A DNA stretch of 64,000 nucleotides from Paraspadella gotoi (GCA_051294375.1 JBJCIZ010000239.1:601178-665177), one strand, 5' to 3'. Shown: positions 28,130-41,921, numbered from the stretch's first letter. Program-made: numbers and translations. The notes: generated from the sequence alone by a model not told the origin.

Positions 28130-30470
28130 GGGGCAGAGGAATGCGAGGAAGGTCGGGGGGGGGAGAGGTTAGATTGGATAGAGTGGTTAGAGTAGAAGAG
28201 AGCGGATAGAGGATGGTTATTCGACGCGCGAAGGGTGGACGCTCGGAATTGTTGAGAAGTTTGAACGTCGAATGGGAGGAGAAAAAATGAGAGGATGTCA
28301 GTGTTGGTAAGAGAGAGAAGGACTGGATATGAGGTTTGGAAGGATGGAATTTTTTTGAGATGAAAATTGGAAAAGACATGAAGTTTTATGGAAATACAAG
28401 AGCGATTAGTAGTCATAGGATGGTCAATTACAATTTTCTAACTGAGCAAACATTGTAAAGGTTTATTTAAAAATAATGCATTGTTTATAAAGTCAAAGTA
28501 AAAGAATATTACTAATTTTACTATATATATATTACTATTAATATTAGTTTCGCCGATTCGCGTTGTCGTTGTCGTTGTTGTTGTTATCTTTACTATCTCC
28601 TTTTTTATCGCGAGCCGTTCCATCTTTCCCCCAAAAACAAATAAATATCTGACAACAAAAATTAATAAAAGAGCTTCAGTTTTGTTTGTTTAGTTTAGTT
28701 TAGTTTTCGTTTTGGGTTTTTTTTTGTTTGTTGTTTTAATTGTAATAATAGCTTTTTCAAGTTCTATTTTTTTTTCTAATAGATAATTATTCGATTATTC
28801 ACATATCTACTACTTAAGATTCTATTACTTTTTTGCTAATTTAATAGAACGAATTTTTTTTTGGGTCGGTTTTTTTTTTCGTAGGCCATTGCTCTTTTAT
28901 CTTTTTCCATTTGTTTTTTTTTTCTCTCAATTTTTCTTTTTTTTCCCTTTTGCGTCCCCTCGCCTCCTTTTTCTCCCCATTTCCCTCTTTCCTCTTTTTT
29001 TTCTTTCCTTTCCTCCTTTTCTTCCATATCTCCTCCTTTCTCCATTTTTTTTCCCTTTCCCCTCTCTTTCCTCTCCCTTTTTTCTTACCTTTCCTACCTT
29101 TCCTTCCTTTCTTCTTTCCTTTCCTTCTACTCTCCTCCCTCTCTCCTTTCCTTTTCTTCTTCGGTTCCACAGATTTTTTTCGTTTTCTTCGTGTCACGAG
29201 GTGAAACTCGAGGGTCAGACTCGAAGCTGGGGAGGAAATAAGGAGGAAAGAAAAGAAAGAAAAAAAAAAGAGGAAAAGATAATAAAAAAGAAGAGAAACA
29301 AAAGGAGGAAATTCGTTTGTGTCTTTGAATACCGATCGGGTCTTATATGTAACCGTTTTATTGGAGGTATAATAGCAAAACTAAGACTTTTTCCATAGGC
29401 AAAAATAGTACTCTGTTTCGCAAGGAAATTGCAAAAGTAAAACTGAAAATATTATGAGGAAATGGAAGAGAAAAGCAAATGGTCGTGGGGGGGAAAAAAC
29501 GACGCGCGGGGGAAAAAGAAAAAAGAGATTTTGAATTTAAAAAAAAAGTTTCTTTCTTCAGGCCCGCAGTTAAATGCGTTTAAGAGGTCGCCCGACCGTG
29601 AAGTTTGACGATGGAGAATTATGCGGAAATTGATTAAGCGTCTCTCAATCTCATTACGAGTTATGAATAAATGTCGCCAAGTTTATTCCATAAAATGTAT
29701 TTTCACAATGACGTCAAGTAAAACTGTATTTTGGACGGACGACGTTTTTCATTTGAGTCTAAATAAGAACTACAGAATAAGTTTCTCTCTCTCTCCCAAA
29801 ATTGACAGCCGTAAAAGAGACCAGTTAAGGGTAGTGACCGGACAGATAACCGACCGGTCAAATTGGTTAATTACTAAAGAATTAGTGACCTCGCGATCGA
29901 ACAAAAAATGAGAGTGGCGAGGCATCAGTTTTTCTAAGGGTATGAAAAGGAAAAAGAAAACCAAAGGAACGAAGAAATTTTTAAATTTTTTTTTTTTCTG
30001 AAATAAAAGAGACAATTTGACAATTAAGACAATAAGAAGATTAAACGATTAAACGATGAGTATTGAGCAAGAAAAATTGCACTAATGGCACTAAAAATAA
30101 AATTCAAACAATTAAGGATCATTGCGGACATTGCAAATTGGAAAAGTATTAAGTATATCAATGAAAATCATGAGTGAATATTAGCATTACACTAGGCCAT
30201 TTGCCATTTTTTTTTTTTTTAGAAATTTTTTTAAAAAAGGAAGAAACGAAAAAAGAAAGAAAAAAAAATCCCAGGGAAAAAACGTTTCGGCTTTTTCCAT
30301 AAGGGGGGAAGGTTAGGCTTGAAGGGCAAAGAAAGGGGATCAAGGAAAGGGGAGCAATAAAAAGGAAATGAAATGAGTTAGTGGAGCGATAAAGGGTGAA
30401 AAGTGAACATTGAACATGAAGGGGAAAAAAAGGAGTTTTAACGGGAGAGAAACAAGGCCGAGAAATGTAA
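28130..30470. other. Intron 2 stretch, no gene seen
   Basis: Contains a G-run near 28120, a CT-rich block of T-runs and CCTTTCC steps at about 28910-29170, and AT-rich DNA. Long frames across the CT-rich block are low-complexity. Confidence 0.4.
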
Positions 30471-30474
30471 GTCT

Positions 30475-30915
30475 GGGCTCTCTTTTCCATGAGTGCGCCA
30501 TTTCTGGTTCTATATTTACCTGAAATATATTTTAATATTCGGAAATTCGGAAATTTAAATGTGTTGCGCCGCAGAGAATTTGTTATTCCATATATTTCCG
30601 TGTATTTTCGACACGTGCTGCATAGGAATAATATCTTTTTTTATAGTTTATATGAGATTTTTTTTAAATAAAAGTAACTCAAAGTGACTAGAAGTTACTT
30701 TGATTTGGGGTTTTTTCTTGTTTCAACAAATGAACAACCAACTATAGGCAAATTATAAGCTTTTTTAACGTATGTGTAACAGACCGATGGACCGACCAAT
30801 TGGCCGACAGACCGACCAAAAAGTGACTTATAGAGTTGCTTGTTTTTAAACTTTTGATACAATCTATAACCCTAATCCTTTAAAATGAAATGGGACGTTC
30901 TTGGAAAATAAGGCC
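30475..30915. mobile_element. Short TIR element, family B, copy 3, split by a family A element
   Basis: The left end GGGCTCTCTTTTCCATGAGT and right end GACGTTCTTGGAAAATAAGGCC-type ends match copies 1 and 2, but the ends are about 440 bp apart instead of about 220. The excess is the family A element at 30563-30840, so family B was in place first. Confidence 0.6.
30563..30840 (-). mobile_element. Short TIR element, family A, inverted and nested
   Basis: On the + strand it starts AATGTGTTGCGCCGC, the complement of the family's right end, and passes through CAACCAACTATAGGCAAATT, GACCGACC repeats and GACTTATAGAGT, the complement of the left half. The outer left-end TIR is missing after about 30840. 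Confidence 0.6.
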
Positions 30916-31014
30916 GGTTAAAAAAGAGGAAAAAACATCTACTGGAAGGAGGAAAGAAAAAAAAAGAGGAAAAAAAACGAGAAAAGAAGATTTGAAATAC
31001 AAAACAAGATTCTC

Positions 31015-31138
31015 AAAGTTTGATTTTATTTTGCAACGAATTTTATTTTAAAAGAGCAGACATGTTTCGGCTCACAATACGAGCTTTCATCAGCTGCTCT
31101 TTTAAAATAAAATTCGTTGCAAAATAAAATCAAACTTT
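31015..31138 (-). ncRNA. Hammerhead-ribozyme-like hairpin with a perfect 45-bp stem
   Basis: 31015-31059 and 31094-31138 are perfect inverted repeats of 45 bp. The 34-base loop, read on the minus strand, is CTGATGA, a GCTC/GAGC stem with a 7-nt loop, GAAA, then CATGTC. That is the conserved core order of a type I hammerhead with a very short helix III, and the 45-bp arms form helix I. It departs from the consensus in two ways: an extra G between helix I and CTGATGA, and unpaired A/C residues flanking helix II. Hammerheads are known in Penelope-like elements and animal retrozymes. Activity is unproven and the copy may be degenerate. Confidence 0.45.
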
Positions 31139-31429
31139 GTTAATCTCTCAAACAACGAAAAAGAAAGGATAATTACCATGAAAACAAGATTCAAAATGAT
31201 AACAAAACTGAAATATCTCAAAGTTGAAAAGAAAGGATAAAAAAATCGCTCTTGCTCTCTCTCTCTCTCTCGCTCTCCCACTCTCTCGTTCCATCGTGGT
31301 TTTATCAGAGAAGCGAATCCTTCTATTGAATCCCTACAATTTTTCCCTTTTCACTTAGTCTCTCTTTTTTTTTGATCCTGTCCACATTTTTCCTAAAATA
31401 CGTGCCTCTCTCTCTCATCTCACTCTCTG

Positions 31430-31560
31430 TCTCCTGCTCGTCATCTCTCTCTCTCTCTCTTTCTCTCTTTCTCTCTCTCTCCTCTCCGTTCTCTCTTCTC
31501 TCTCTCTCTCTCTCTTTTCTCTCCTCTCTCTCCCTTCTATCAACGTCGTCACCCCGTCAT
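31430..31560. repeat. TC-rich tract
   Basis: Interrupted TC repeat. It is followed at 31645-31743 by GTCTGTCTGT and a GTGTGGCCGTTTGTCT-type repeat that leads into a 25-N gap (31744-31768). Confidence 0.85.
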
Positions 31561-31743
31561 CTCTCTCTCGCGATTTCCCTCGCATACGAATGGAGACTCA
31601 TTTTGCGTTGCTCTCTCCCTCTCAATTTCTCTTTGTCCGTCGTTCAGTGTCTGTCTGTCTGTGTGGCCGTTTGTCTGTGTGGCCGTTTGTCTGTGTGGCT
31701 AATTCTCAATCCCTCTGGTTGTTTGTCTGTGTCTGTTTGTCTG

Positions 31744-31768
31744 NNNNNNNNNNNNNNNNNNNNNNNNN
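31744..31768. other. 25-N placeholder gap
   Basis: Exactly 25 N. No clear duplicate was seen on either side of this one. Confidence 0.95.
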
Positions 31769-32094
31769 GAGAGAGAAGAGCGAGAGAGAGGACGAGAGAT
31801 CTATGATTTCGAACGTTTCCTGTTTGACAAAAAAAAAAAAGAATAGTCTTTGGGCCAATTAGCTGCGTGTGCGAAAAGGGGGGCGGGGAAGATGCAATGG
31901 AAGGGGTAACGGAATTGGGTGTGGTAATTTGAGAATGGGAGGGGGAGGAAGATGAAGAGGAAAGGAGGAGGAGGAGGAAGAGGAAAGGAGAGAAGCGGTC
32001 CGAGATGAAGTAAGAAAGAGAAAACGGAGACACCGGGTCACGGTTGTATTGAGGCCGCCGACAAACCGGAAATTGAACACAAAAGCAGGCGATA

Positions 32095-32096
<2 letters not shown>

Positions 32097-32178
<82 letters not shown>

Positions 32179-32180
32179 AA
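32097..32180. repeat. (GA)n tract
   Basis: GA dinucleotide with few interruptions. Confidence 0.92.
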
Positions 32181-32521
32181 TTGAATGAAATTTCCGTTTT
32201 TTCCATTTTTTTCAATAATCGATGGACGAACTAAAATTTGGTGGCTTCACAAAAAATACGGAGTTCTGCCTACGAGTGAAACGTCGATAAAGATAAAAAT
32301 AATTGTGAGACAACGACAGAGAGCGAGACTCTCTCTCCGTCTCTCTGTCTCTCTCACCTGAAGACGCCGAGGGGAGGCGAAGGACTTGGGCTGTCTTAAG
32401 ATGACAACCCTTCATCATAATGTGACAGCGTTTTATCATTCGGTGACAACCTTTCCATCGGCTTCGTGACAACGCTTGGTCGTCCCCACGGTTCTTGTGG
32501 TATGGAGGACCCCGACCTGCT

Positions 32522-32622
32522 CCTTTCTACCCTCCTTATGACCCCCTTCTATCCCTCATCTAACACCCTTCTATCCCCCATCTAACACGCATCTATCCCC
32601 CATCTAACACCCTTCTACGCCC
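32522..32622. repeat. Minisatellite, about 23-24 bp unit
   Basis: About four units of CCCTTCTATCCCCCATCTAA type. A looser GTGACAAC-containing repeat precedes it at about 32395-32480. Confidence 0.7.
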
Positions 32623-32769
32623 CAAAGATCCGCCCATCGATTTTTGAGTCTCAAAAATCGATTTTCGCTTCAGATTTTTTTTTTTCGTCGAGGGAAATCG
32701 GCGACGTCTCTCTCTCTCTCTATCGGCGGCGTCTCGCTCTCTATTCGAGGTTTTAACCTTTTTTTGTCT

Positions 32770-33199
32770 GATGGAATGAGAGGGCGAGGGGGAAGGGGGA
32801 GTGGAAGAGGGAGAGAGCGAAAAGGAGAAAGTGTGACGGATAGAGAGCGAGTGAAATTTGAGAAATATTTTGTTTGGGAGAGACGGGAGGCGAAAGGCGA
32901 GATGTGAAAGGAGAAAAAAGGCGAAAGTTGAAGGAGGAAGAGAAGGAGGAGATGGGAGTGAGAGAGAGGAGGAAGAGAAGGGAGGAGAGAGGGAGGAGGA
33001 GGAGAAGAGAAAGAGAGGAGGAGAGAGGAGGAGGAGGAGGAAGAGAAAGGAGGAAGTGAGAGGGAGAGAGGAGGGAAGAAGAGAAGGGAGGAGTGAGGGG
33101 AAGGATAAGGAGGAAGAGGAGAGGGTAGAGGGGAAATAAATAAATCTGAAAGGAGGAAAGAGAGGAGAAGAAGAAAAAGAAAGAAAAGAAAGAGGAGAC

Positions 33200-33200
<1 letters not shown>
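32770..33200. repeat. GA/GGA purine-rich block
   Basis: Strand-asymmetric purine block of about 430 bp. Frames across it are Arg/Glu- or Ser/Pro-rich artefacts. Confidence 0.85.
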
Positions 33201-35765
<2,565 letters not shown>

Positions 35766-35908
35766 ACAATTGATGCCAACTACTCTCCCGGTCAAAGGAC
35801 GGTTGAGAAGACTCCCTCCTACTTTGTCACGCGCGACGTCCCGGCGAGAATTCACGCCATGAGCAGAGACGTGAAAATCATCGTCGTCGTGAGGGATCCA
35901 GTCAAACG
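35766..35908 (+). CDS. Hs3st: HS3ST exon 3, with a one-base frameshift
   Basis: Encodes the middle of the catalytic domain: QLMPTTL, then [18 protein letters not shown] and [18 protein letters not shown] (Ser rather than the Ala of the HS3ST1/5 group) points to the HS3ST2/3/4/6-type group, and RDPxxR begins the 3'-phosphate-binding motif completed by Ser in exon 4. The acceptor TTTAG|A in phase 2 gives QLMPTTL, but TVEKTPSYF is in another frame. One missing C in the run at 35787-35789 would reconcile them, so I infer a homopolymer assembly error rather than a dead gene. The donor is CG|GTGAGT, phase 2. Confidence 0.92.
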
Positions 35909-36060
35909 GTGAGTGTAGAGGTGGGTGAGCAGCGAGGTGAGTGAGTGAGTGAGTGAGTGAGTGATGTGAGTGAAGTGAGTGAGTGAGTGATGTGAGTGAG
36001 TGAGTGAGTGAGAGTGCGGAGTGAGTGATGGCGAGTCAGTGAGGAGCGAGCGAGCGAGCT
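35909..36060. repeat. GTGA-type repeat beginning at the exon 3 splice donor
   Basis: The donor GTGAGT leads into degenerate and then regular GAGT repeats (35937-36012). This is the second donor in the gene that merges with a tandem repeat of its own sequence. Confidence 0.85.
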
Positions 36061-36759
36061 TATGAGTCACAGGGTTATAAGTTTATCACAGGCGGACTCG
36101 TGTAGCTGTGTGAACAAGTCAGTCGCTGATTCGATGATTAACTGGCGTCTATTTGCCGGTGTTTCGCCAGTGATTCATCTTCTTTTTTTTTTTCCATTAT
36201 TCGTCTCGAATCAAAATTGAATTCATTTTCTCAAAAGAATTTCCGAATTCTATTATTCCCTCGTTTAACGATCATCAATCTTAGGAAAAAAAGTAAACGA
36301 GAATCTTCATTCGATTTAAGGCTGAAATTCAGAGTAAACAGATTTGACCTCGATTTAAGACCCACAAACACCGGGTGGAAAAAATCCCGGGTTTAAGGCG
36401 AGGTATGACGAATAGAGACAAACCGCCGAATCTGATTTAAAAGACGTAGAAACCATGACAAACAAACTCAGAATCTCTTTATTTTGTCTCAGTTTAAATG
36501 ATCTGCTTTTGTTTGTATTAAAATTCTTTTTTTTTCAACCTTCTTTTTCTATAAATTTTTTTTAAAGCTCTGTCTTGAAATTATAACTCATTTTGCCTTA
36601 AAATAAAAGTAATAATATAAATAAAAACGTCTTGAGAAAATAAGCATAAGAAAAAAAGAATCTGGATGTGTTTTACTTAGCGAGAAAAAAAAACGGAGAC
36701 TGGACAAATATGGAAAAAAAAAGCCTTGTGTTTATTTTGTTTTTTTCTCATTCTTCTTC

Positions 36760-36880
36760 GCCATTTCTAATTCTATAAAGATGCCACCCCACTTGCCACT
36801 TCTAATTCTATAAAAATGCCACCCCTCTTGCCATTTCTGATTCTTATAAAAATGCCACCCCTCTTGCCATCTCTCAACAG
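36760..36880. repeat. 35-bp tandem repeat ending in the exon 4 splice acceptor
   Basis: Units start at 36760, 36795 and 36830 (35, 35 and 36 bp) and contain ATGCCACCCCTCTTGCCA. A partial fourth unit from 36866 becomes CTCTCAACAG, the exon 4 acceptor. The array recurs at about 39469-39584 in the downstream duplicate. Confidence 0.85.
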
Positions 36881-36966
36881 CGCCATCAGCGATTACACTC
36901 AAAGTTCATCCAAACGTCCGGGAATGAAATGTTTCGAGAGACTCGCCTTTCTAAACAACGACACAG
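36881..36966 (+). CDS. Hs3st: HS3ST exon 4
   Basis: 86 bp. The first base completes the Arg of RDPVKR, then it reads AISDYTQSSSKRPGMKCFER, LAFLNNDT and one base of Gly. RDPxxRxxSDY is the 3'-phosphoadenosine-binding motif of sulfotransferases, with the conserved Ser here. The acceptor is CAACAG|C and the donor CACAG|GTAAAG, phase 1. The segment KCFERLAF differs from the usual PTFE-type sequence of vertebrate relatives. Confidence 0.93.
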
Positions 36967-37560
36967 GTAAAGTCTAAAGAGAGACTTTGAAAAATCTTTT
37001 TATTTATACAAAATTTATGGAAGATATTTGATTTTTCTAAGCAAATGGTCGTAATTTACGATCAAATCACAGTAAATTTAAATTCAAATCACAAGTACGA
37101 ATTAATTAATTAAGTTCAAATATACAAAGTAACAAATTTTAAAAGTTTCAAAGTTTAAAATTTTCAAATTTTCTAATTTAAATTAGAAACATTTAAAATT
37201 AACATTCATAATTATCCCAAAAGAGTAAAATGGAGGAGCGAAACATAACGATTTATTTTGTTACATTGTTACAATTCTCTAATCTTTGATCTATTTTAAA
37301 AAAAGTAATAAAATTTTCGAGTTTTGAAAATATTTTTTTTCATTAAACTCGGAACCAATTTTGATTTTACGAATGAAATCGCAAAATCCTAACGATGCGA
37401 CGAAAGATTAACAAACTTTGATTACTTTTGTCATTTTTAGATATTTTTTTTTTTCGCGCGAAAAAACAAGGAAAAAAAATAAACAACATTTTTTTCTGTC
37501 ATTTTTTTTTTCTTCTTTCATTTCGTAAATAAAATTCCCCACGAGTAAATATGACAGAAT

Positions 37561-37624
37561 GTATTTTCGTCACCTCTCTCTCTCTCTCTCTCTCTCTCTA
37601 CTTCCTCTCTCTCTCTCTCTCTCT

Positions 37625-37663
<39 letters not shown>

Positions 37664-37770
37664 ATTAATAACCTTTTAAAGAAATTTAAATGAACGGACC
37701 ACTGTTACCTTATAGGTCCTTCTTGCAGAAGGTACCTAGGTATCTATCTATCTATCTCTCTCTCTCTCTT
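37561..37770. repeat. TC-rich tracts and a short TATC run in intron 4
   Basis: Interrupted TC tracts at 37574-37656 and TATC at 37739-37757, upstream of the C-rich exon 5 acceptor. A near-copy lies at 40270-40480. Confidence 0.85.
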
Positions 37771-37871
37771 TCCCTACTATTTGTCGTCTTCTAACAACCT
37801 TCTGTTTAACAACCCCCCTAACTTACCCAACCCTCACCTTACCCTCGCTTTACCTTCCCCCCCCCCCGCAG

Positions 37872-38033
37872 GGTTGATCGACACCTCGTGGCCGGCAATC
37901 AAGATCGGAGTCTACGCCAAACATCTCGAACGCTGGTTCAAGTTTTTCGATCGAAAACAAATGCATTTCGTTGACGGAGAAAACCTCATCGTTAATCCGG
38001 GAGACGAGATGATCAAAGTGCAGGACTTTTTAG
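37872..38033 (+). CDS. Hs3st: HS3ST exon 5
   Basis: Encodes [44 protein letters not shown] and KVQDFLG. GLIDTSW, IG.YAKHLE..W and the VQDFLG helix are hallmark HS3ST segments. The acceptor follows a C-run (CCCGCAG|G) and joins exon 4 in phase 1; the donor is TTTTAG|GTGATT, phase 1. It is intact in this copy. The duplicate at 40582-40741 has two single-base deletions. Confidence 0.95.
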
Positions 38034-38130
38034 GTGATTGATTGATTGGATCGGATTGAATGTTTGTTTGATTTATTGATTGGATTTATTGATTGATTTT
38101 TTATTTATTGATCGATCGATTAAATTGATT
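38034..38130. repeat. GATT repeat beginning at the exon 5 splice donor
   Basis: GTGATTGATTGATTGG at the donor is followed by scattered GATT and ATTG units to about 38130. Confidence 0.75.
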
Positions 38131-38440
38131 GACTGAATGAATGTAAATGATCAAAATTCAAAAGTTAGCGGATTAATTGATTGAACGATAATAAACAGCG
38201 TAGATAATTTATGATCCAATTAATTGATTGATTTAATTTGATTGGCCTAATTCAAAATTTTGATAAATGACTGCTTTACATAATTACTTAAATTCTTAAT
38301 TCCGACGCAAACGGTTTTAATGAGATTTAAAAAAAGAAAAATGGAGGGGAAAAAAATATTGTGATTAATTCGAACCTCGAACGAGAAGGATTTTGAAATC
38401 ACCTTTGATTAAGATCCGATTTTAAACATCCGCATTTTTG

Positions 38441-38711
38441 GTTGCGCCGCGAATACTCGCGGAGAAACTCTATAAGTCAATTATCGGTCGGTCTGTCGGT
38501 CCGTCAGTATGTCTGTCCGTCGGTCTGACCCACTTACGTTTAAAATGTATATAATTTGCCTATAGTTGATGATTGCTCAGGTCTTCAGACAGAAAAAAAA
38601 CCTCAAATCTAAGTGTCTGCTAGCGCATGTCATGTCATGTAGCATCATGTCATGTAATGTCATTTTAAGTCATGAGAAATACTCGTGATGAGGCAGTTAC
38701 TGCGGCGCAAC
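38441..38711 (+). mobile_element. Short TIR element, family A, full-length copy in intron 5
   Basis: 271 bp from GTTGCGCCGC to GCGGCGCAAC, a perfect 10-bp inverted repeat. The interior holds a GGTCTGTC tetranucleotide region, TATAATTTGCCTATAGTTG, and a CATGT pentanucleotide region. No open reading frame. Best-preserved copy; its duplicate is at 41144-41416. Confidence 0.7.
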
Positions 38712-39072
38712 ACATTTGAATTACCGTTCTTGTTTGTTTTTTTTTAAATTTTGTCCATTTAATCCATTTGTCCATTTGTTATATTTCATCCGTTTGTCCA
38801 TTCTTTAGGTTATTCCCCCCATTTTTTTGCGCCGTTGATTCGCTGATTTCTGCCGTTCCGAGTGAAAAAAAAATGTGATAAATCAGTGTGAAGGTTTTCC
38901 GTGAGAAATGATTCTGCTTGATAATCGAGATAAACGATGATAGTGATTCGTTTTCGATAGACATTTGTCGGGTTTGAGAGACAATGCGAAATGATGAACG
39001 TTATTCACTGACTTTTTGTGAGGTTCACAGGAATCTCTGGTTCATTTCCGGGTATTTTTGATGGAATTGATA

Positions 39073-39075
<3 letters not shown>

Positions 39076-39150
<75 letters not shown>

Positions 39151-39152
39151 AA

Positions 39153-39187
<35 letters not shown>

Positions 39188-39200
39188 AGAGAGAAGAGAG
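39076..39200. repeat. (GA)n tract before exon 6
   Basis: GA dinucleotide with few interruptions, ending about 40 bp before the exon 6 acceptor. Confidence 0.92.
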
Positions 39201-39242
39201 AGCATCTAACCCCCTCCTTTCAACACCCCTTCTCCTCCCCAG

Positions 39243-39457
39243 GCCTCCGTCGAGTCATCTCTTCAGCCGACTTCGTCTTCAACGAATCCAAAGGTTTCCC
39301 TTGCCTCAAGCGGCCCAACAACCTGCAGTCGCCCGTCAAGTGCCTGGGGAAGACCAAGGGCCGTCGACACCCTTGGGTCCACCAGTACACCCTGGACAGG
39401 CTCAACGATTTCTTCATGCCCTTCAACGAGAAGTTCTTCAAGATGATCGGGCAGCAC
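39243..39457 (+). CDS. Hs3st: HS3ST exon 6, first copy, truncated
   Basis: Encodes LRRVISSADFVFNESKGFPC, LKRPNN, KCLGKTKGRRHP and FFMPFNEKFFKMIGQH. The two Cys correspond to the conserved disulfide of HS3ST enzymes, and the GKTKGR stretch is the conserved loop after the second Cys. The acceptor is CCCAG|G, phase 1. After QH the sequence breaks into filler (39458-39468) and restarts inside the 35-bp repeat, so the C-terminus is missing here. The other copies continue with MDWPSSPP and a stop soon after. The full protein would be about 474 residues. Confidence 0.93.
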
Positions 39458-39584
39458 AAAGAGAGAGATTCTAATTCTATATAAGATGCCACCCCACTTG
39501 CCACTTCTATTCTATAAAAATGCCACCCCTCTTGCCATTTCTGATTCTTATAAAAATGCCACCCCTCTTGCCATCTCTCAACAG

Positions 39585-39668
39585 CGCCATCAGCGATAAC
39601 ACTCCAAGTTCATCCAAACGTCCGGGAATGAAATGTTTCGAGAGACCGCCTTTCTAAACACGACACAG
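39585..39668 (+). pseudogene. HS3ST exon 4 duplicate with indels
   Basis: 84 bp against 86 in the first copy. The change near GATAACACTCCAAG alters the TQSS segment, and single-base losses in GAGAGACCGCC and AAACACGAC break the frame. Confidence 0.7.
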
Positions 39669-40270
39669 GTAAGAGTCTAAAGAGAACTTTGAAATCTTTT
39701 TATTTATACAAAATTTATGGAAGATATTTGATTTTTTCTAAGCAAATGGTCGTAATTTACCGATCAATCACAGTAAATTTAAATTAAATCAACAATACGA
39801 ATTAATTAATTAAGTTCAATATATACAAAGTAACAATTTAAAAGTTTCAAAGTTTAAAATTTCAAATTTTCTAATTAAATTAAACATTTAAAATAACATT
39901 CATAATTATCCCAAAAGAGTAAAATGGAGGAGCGAAACATAACGATTTATTTTGTTACATTGTTACAATTCTCTAATCTTTGAATCTATTTTAAAAAAAG
40001 TAATAAAATTTCGAGTTTTGAAAATTTTTTTTATTTAAACTCCGGAACCATTATTGATTTTTACGAATGAAAATCGCAAAAATCCTAACGATGCGACGAA
40101 AGATTAACAAACTCTGATTACTTTGTCATTTTTACGATATTTTTTTTTTTTTCGCGCAAAAAAACAAGAAAAAAAATAAACAACATTTTTTTTCTGTCAT
40201 TTTTTTTTTCTTCTTTCATTTCGTAAATAAATTCCCCAGAGTAAATTATGACAGATATGTATTTCGTCAC

Positions 40271-40301
<31 letters not shown>

Positions 40302-40303
40302 CT

Positions 40304-40360
<57 letters not shown>

Positions 40361-40581
40361 GACTTTTCAACTGTAAACCTTTTAAAGAAATTTAAATGAA
40401 CGGACCCACTGTTACCTTATAGGTCCTTCTTGCAGAGGTACCTAGGTATCTATCTTACTATCTCTCTCTCTTCTCTCTCTCTTTCCCTACTATTTGTCGT
40501 CTTCTAACAACCTTCTGTTTAACAACCCCCTAACTTACCAACCCTCACCTTACCCCTGCTTTACCTCCCCCCCCCCCGCAG

Positions 40582-40741
40582 GGTTGATCGACACCTCGTG
40601 GCCGGCAATCAAGATCGGAGCTACGCCAAACATCTCGAACGCTGGTTCAAGTTTTTCGATCGAAAACAAATGCATTTCGTTGACGGAGAAAACCTCATCG
40701 TTAATCCGGGAGACGAGATGATCAAGTGCAGGACTTTTTAG
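40582..40741 (+). pseudogene. HS3ST exon 5 duplicate with two deletions
   Basis: Lacks one base in ATCGGAGCTACGCC (first copy GGAGTCTACGCC) and one in ATGATCAAGTGC (first copy ATCAAAGTGC). Splice sites are unchanged. Confidence 0.75.
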
Positions 40742-41143
40742 GTGATTGATTGATTGGATCGGATTGAATGTTTTGTTTGATTTATTGATTGGATTTATTG
40801 ATTGATTTTTTATTTATTGATCGATCGATTAAATTGATTGACTGAATGAATGTAAATGATCAAAATTCAAAAGTTAGCGGATTAATTGATTGAAGATATA
40901 AACAGCGTAGATAATTTATGATCCAATTAATTGATTGATTTAATTTGATTGGCCTAATTCAAAATTTTGATAAATGACTGCTTACATAATTACTTAAATT
41001 CTTAATTCCGACGCAAACGGTTTAATGAGATTTAAAAAAGAAAAATGGAGGGGAAAAAAATATTGTGATTAATTCGAACCTCGAACGAGAAGGATTTGAA
41101 ATCACCTTTGATTAAGATCCGATTTAAAACATCCGCATTTTTG

Positions 41144-41416
41144 GTTGCGCCGCGAATACTCGCGGAGAAACTCTATAAGTCAATTATCGGTCGGTCTGTC
41201 GGGTCGGTCCGTCATGTCTGTCGTCGGTCTGACCCACTTACGTTAAAAATGTATATAATTTGCCTATAGTTGATGATTGCTCAGGTCTTCAGACAGAAAA
41301 AAACCCTCAAATCTAAGTGTCTGCTAGCGCATGTCATGTCATGTAGCGTCATGTCATGTAATGTTCATTTTAAGTCATGAAAATACTCGTGATGAGGCAG
41401 TTACTCGCGGCGCAAC
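41144..41416 (+). mobile_element. Short TIR element, family A, copy inside the duplicate
   Basis: 273-bp counterpart of 38441-38711 with GTTGCGCCGC and GCGGCGCAAC ends. It is carried by the larger duplication, not an independent insertion. Confidence 0.7.
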
Positions 41417-41804
41417 ACATTTGAATTACCGTTCTGTTTTTTTTTTTAAATTTTGTCCATTTAATCCATGTTCCATTTGTTATATTTCATCCGTTGTCCA
41501 TTCTTTAGGTTATTCCCCCCATTTTTTTGCGCCGTTGATTCGCTGATTTCTGCCGTTCCGAGTGAAAAAAAAATGTGATAAATCATGTGTGAAGGTTTTC
41601 CGTGAGAAATGATTCTGTTTGATAATCGAGATAAACGATGATAGTGATTCGTTTTCGATAGACATTTTGTCGGGTTGAGAGACAATGCGAATGATGAACG
41701 TTATTCATCGACTTTTTGTGAGGTTCACAGGAATCTCTGTATTTCCGGGTATTTTTGATGGATTGTAAGAAAGGGGAATAGAGAGAAGAGAGAAGAGAGA
41801 GAGT

Positions 41805-41868
<64 letters not shown>

Positions 41869-41921
41869 AGAGAAGAGGACACTCTAACCCCCTCCTTTCA
41901 ACACCCCCTTCTCCTCCCCAG

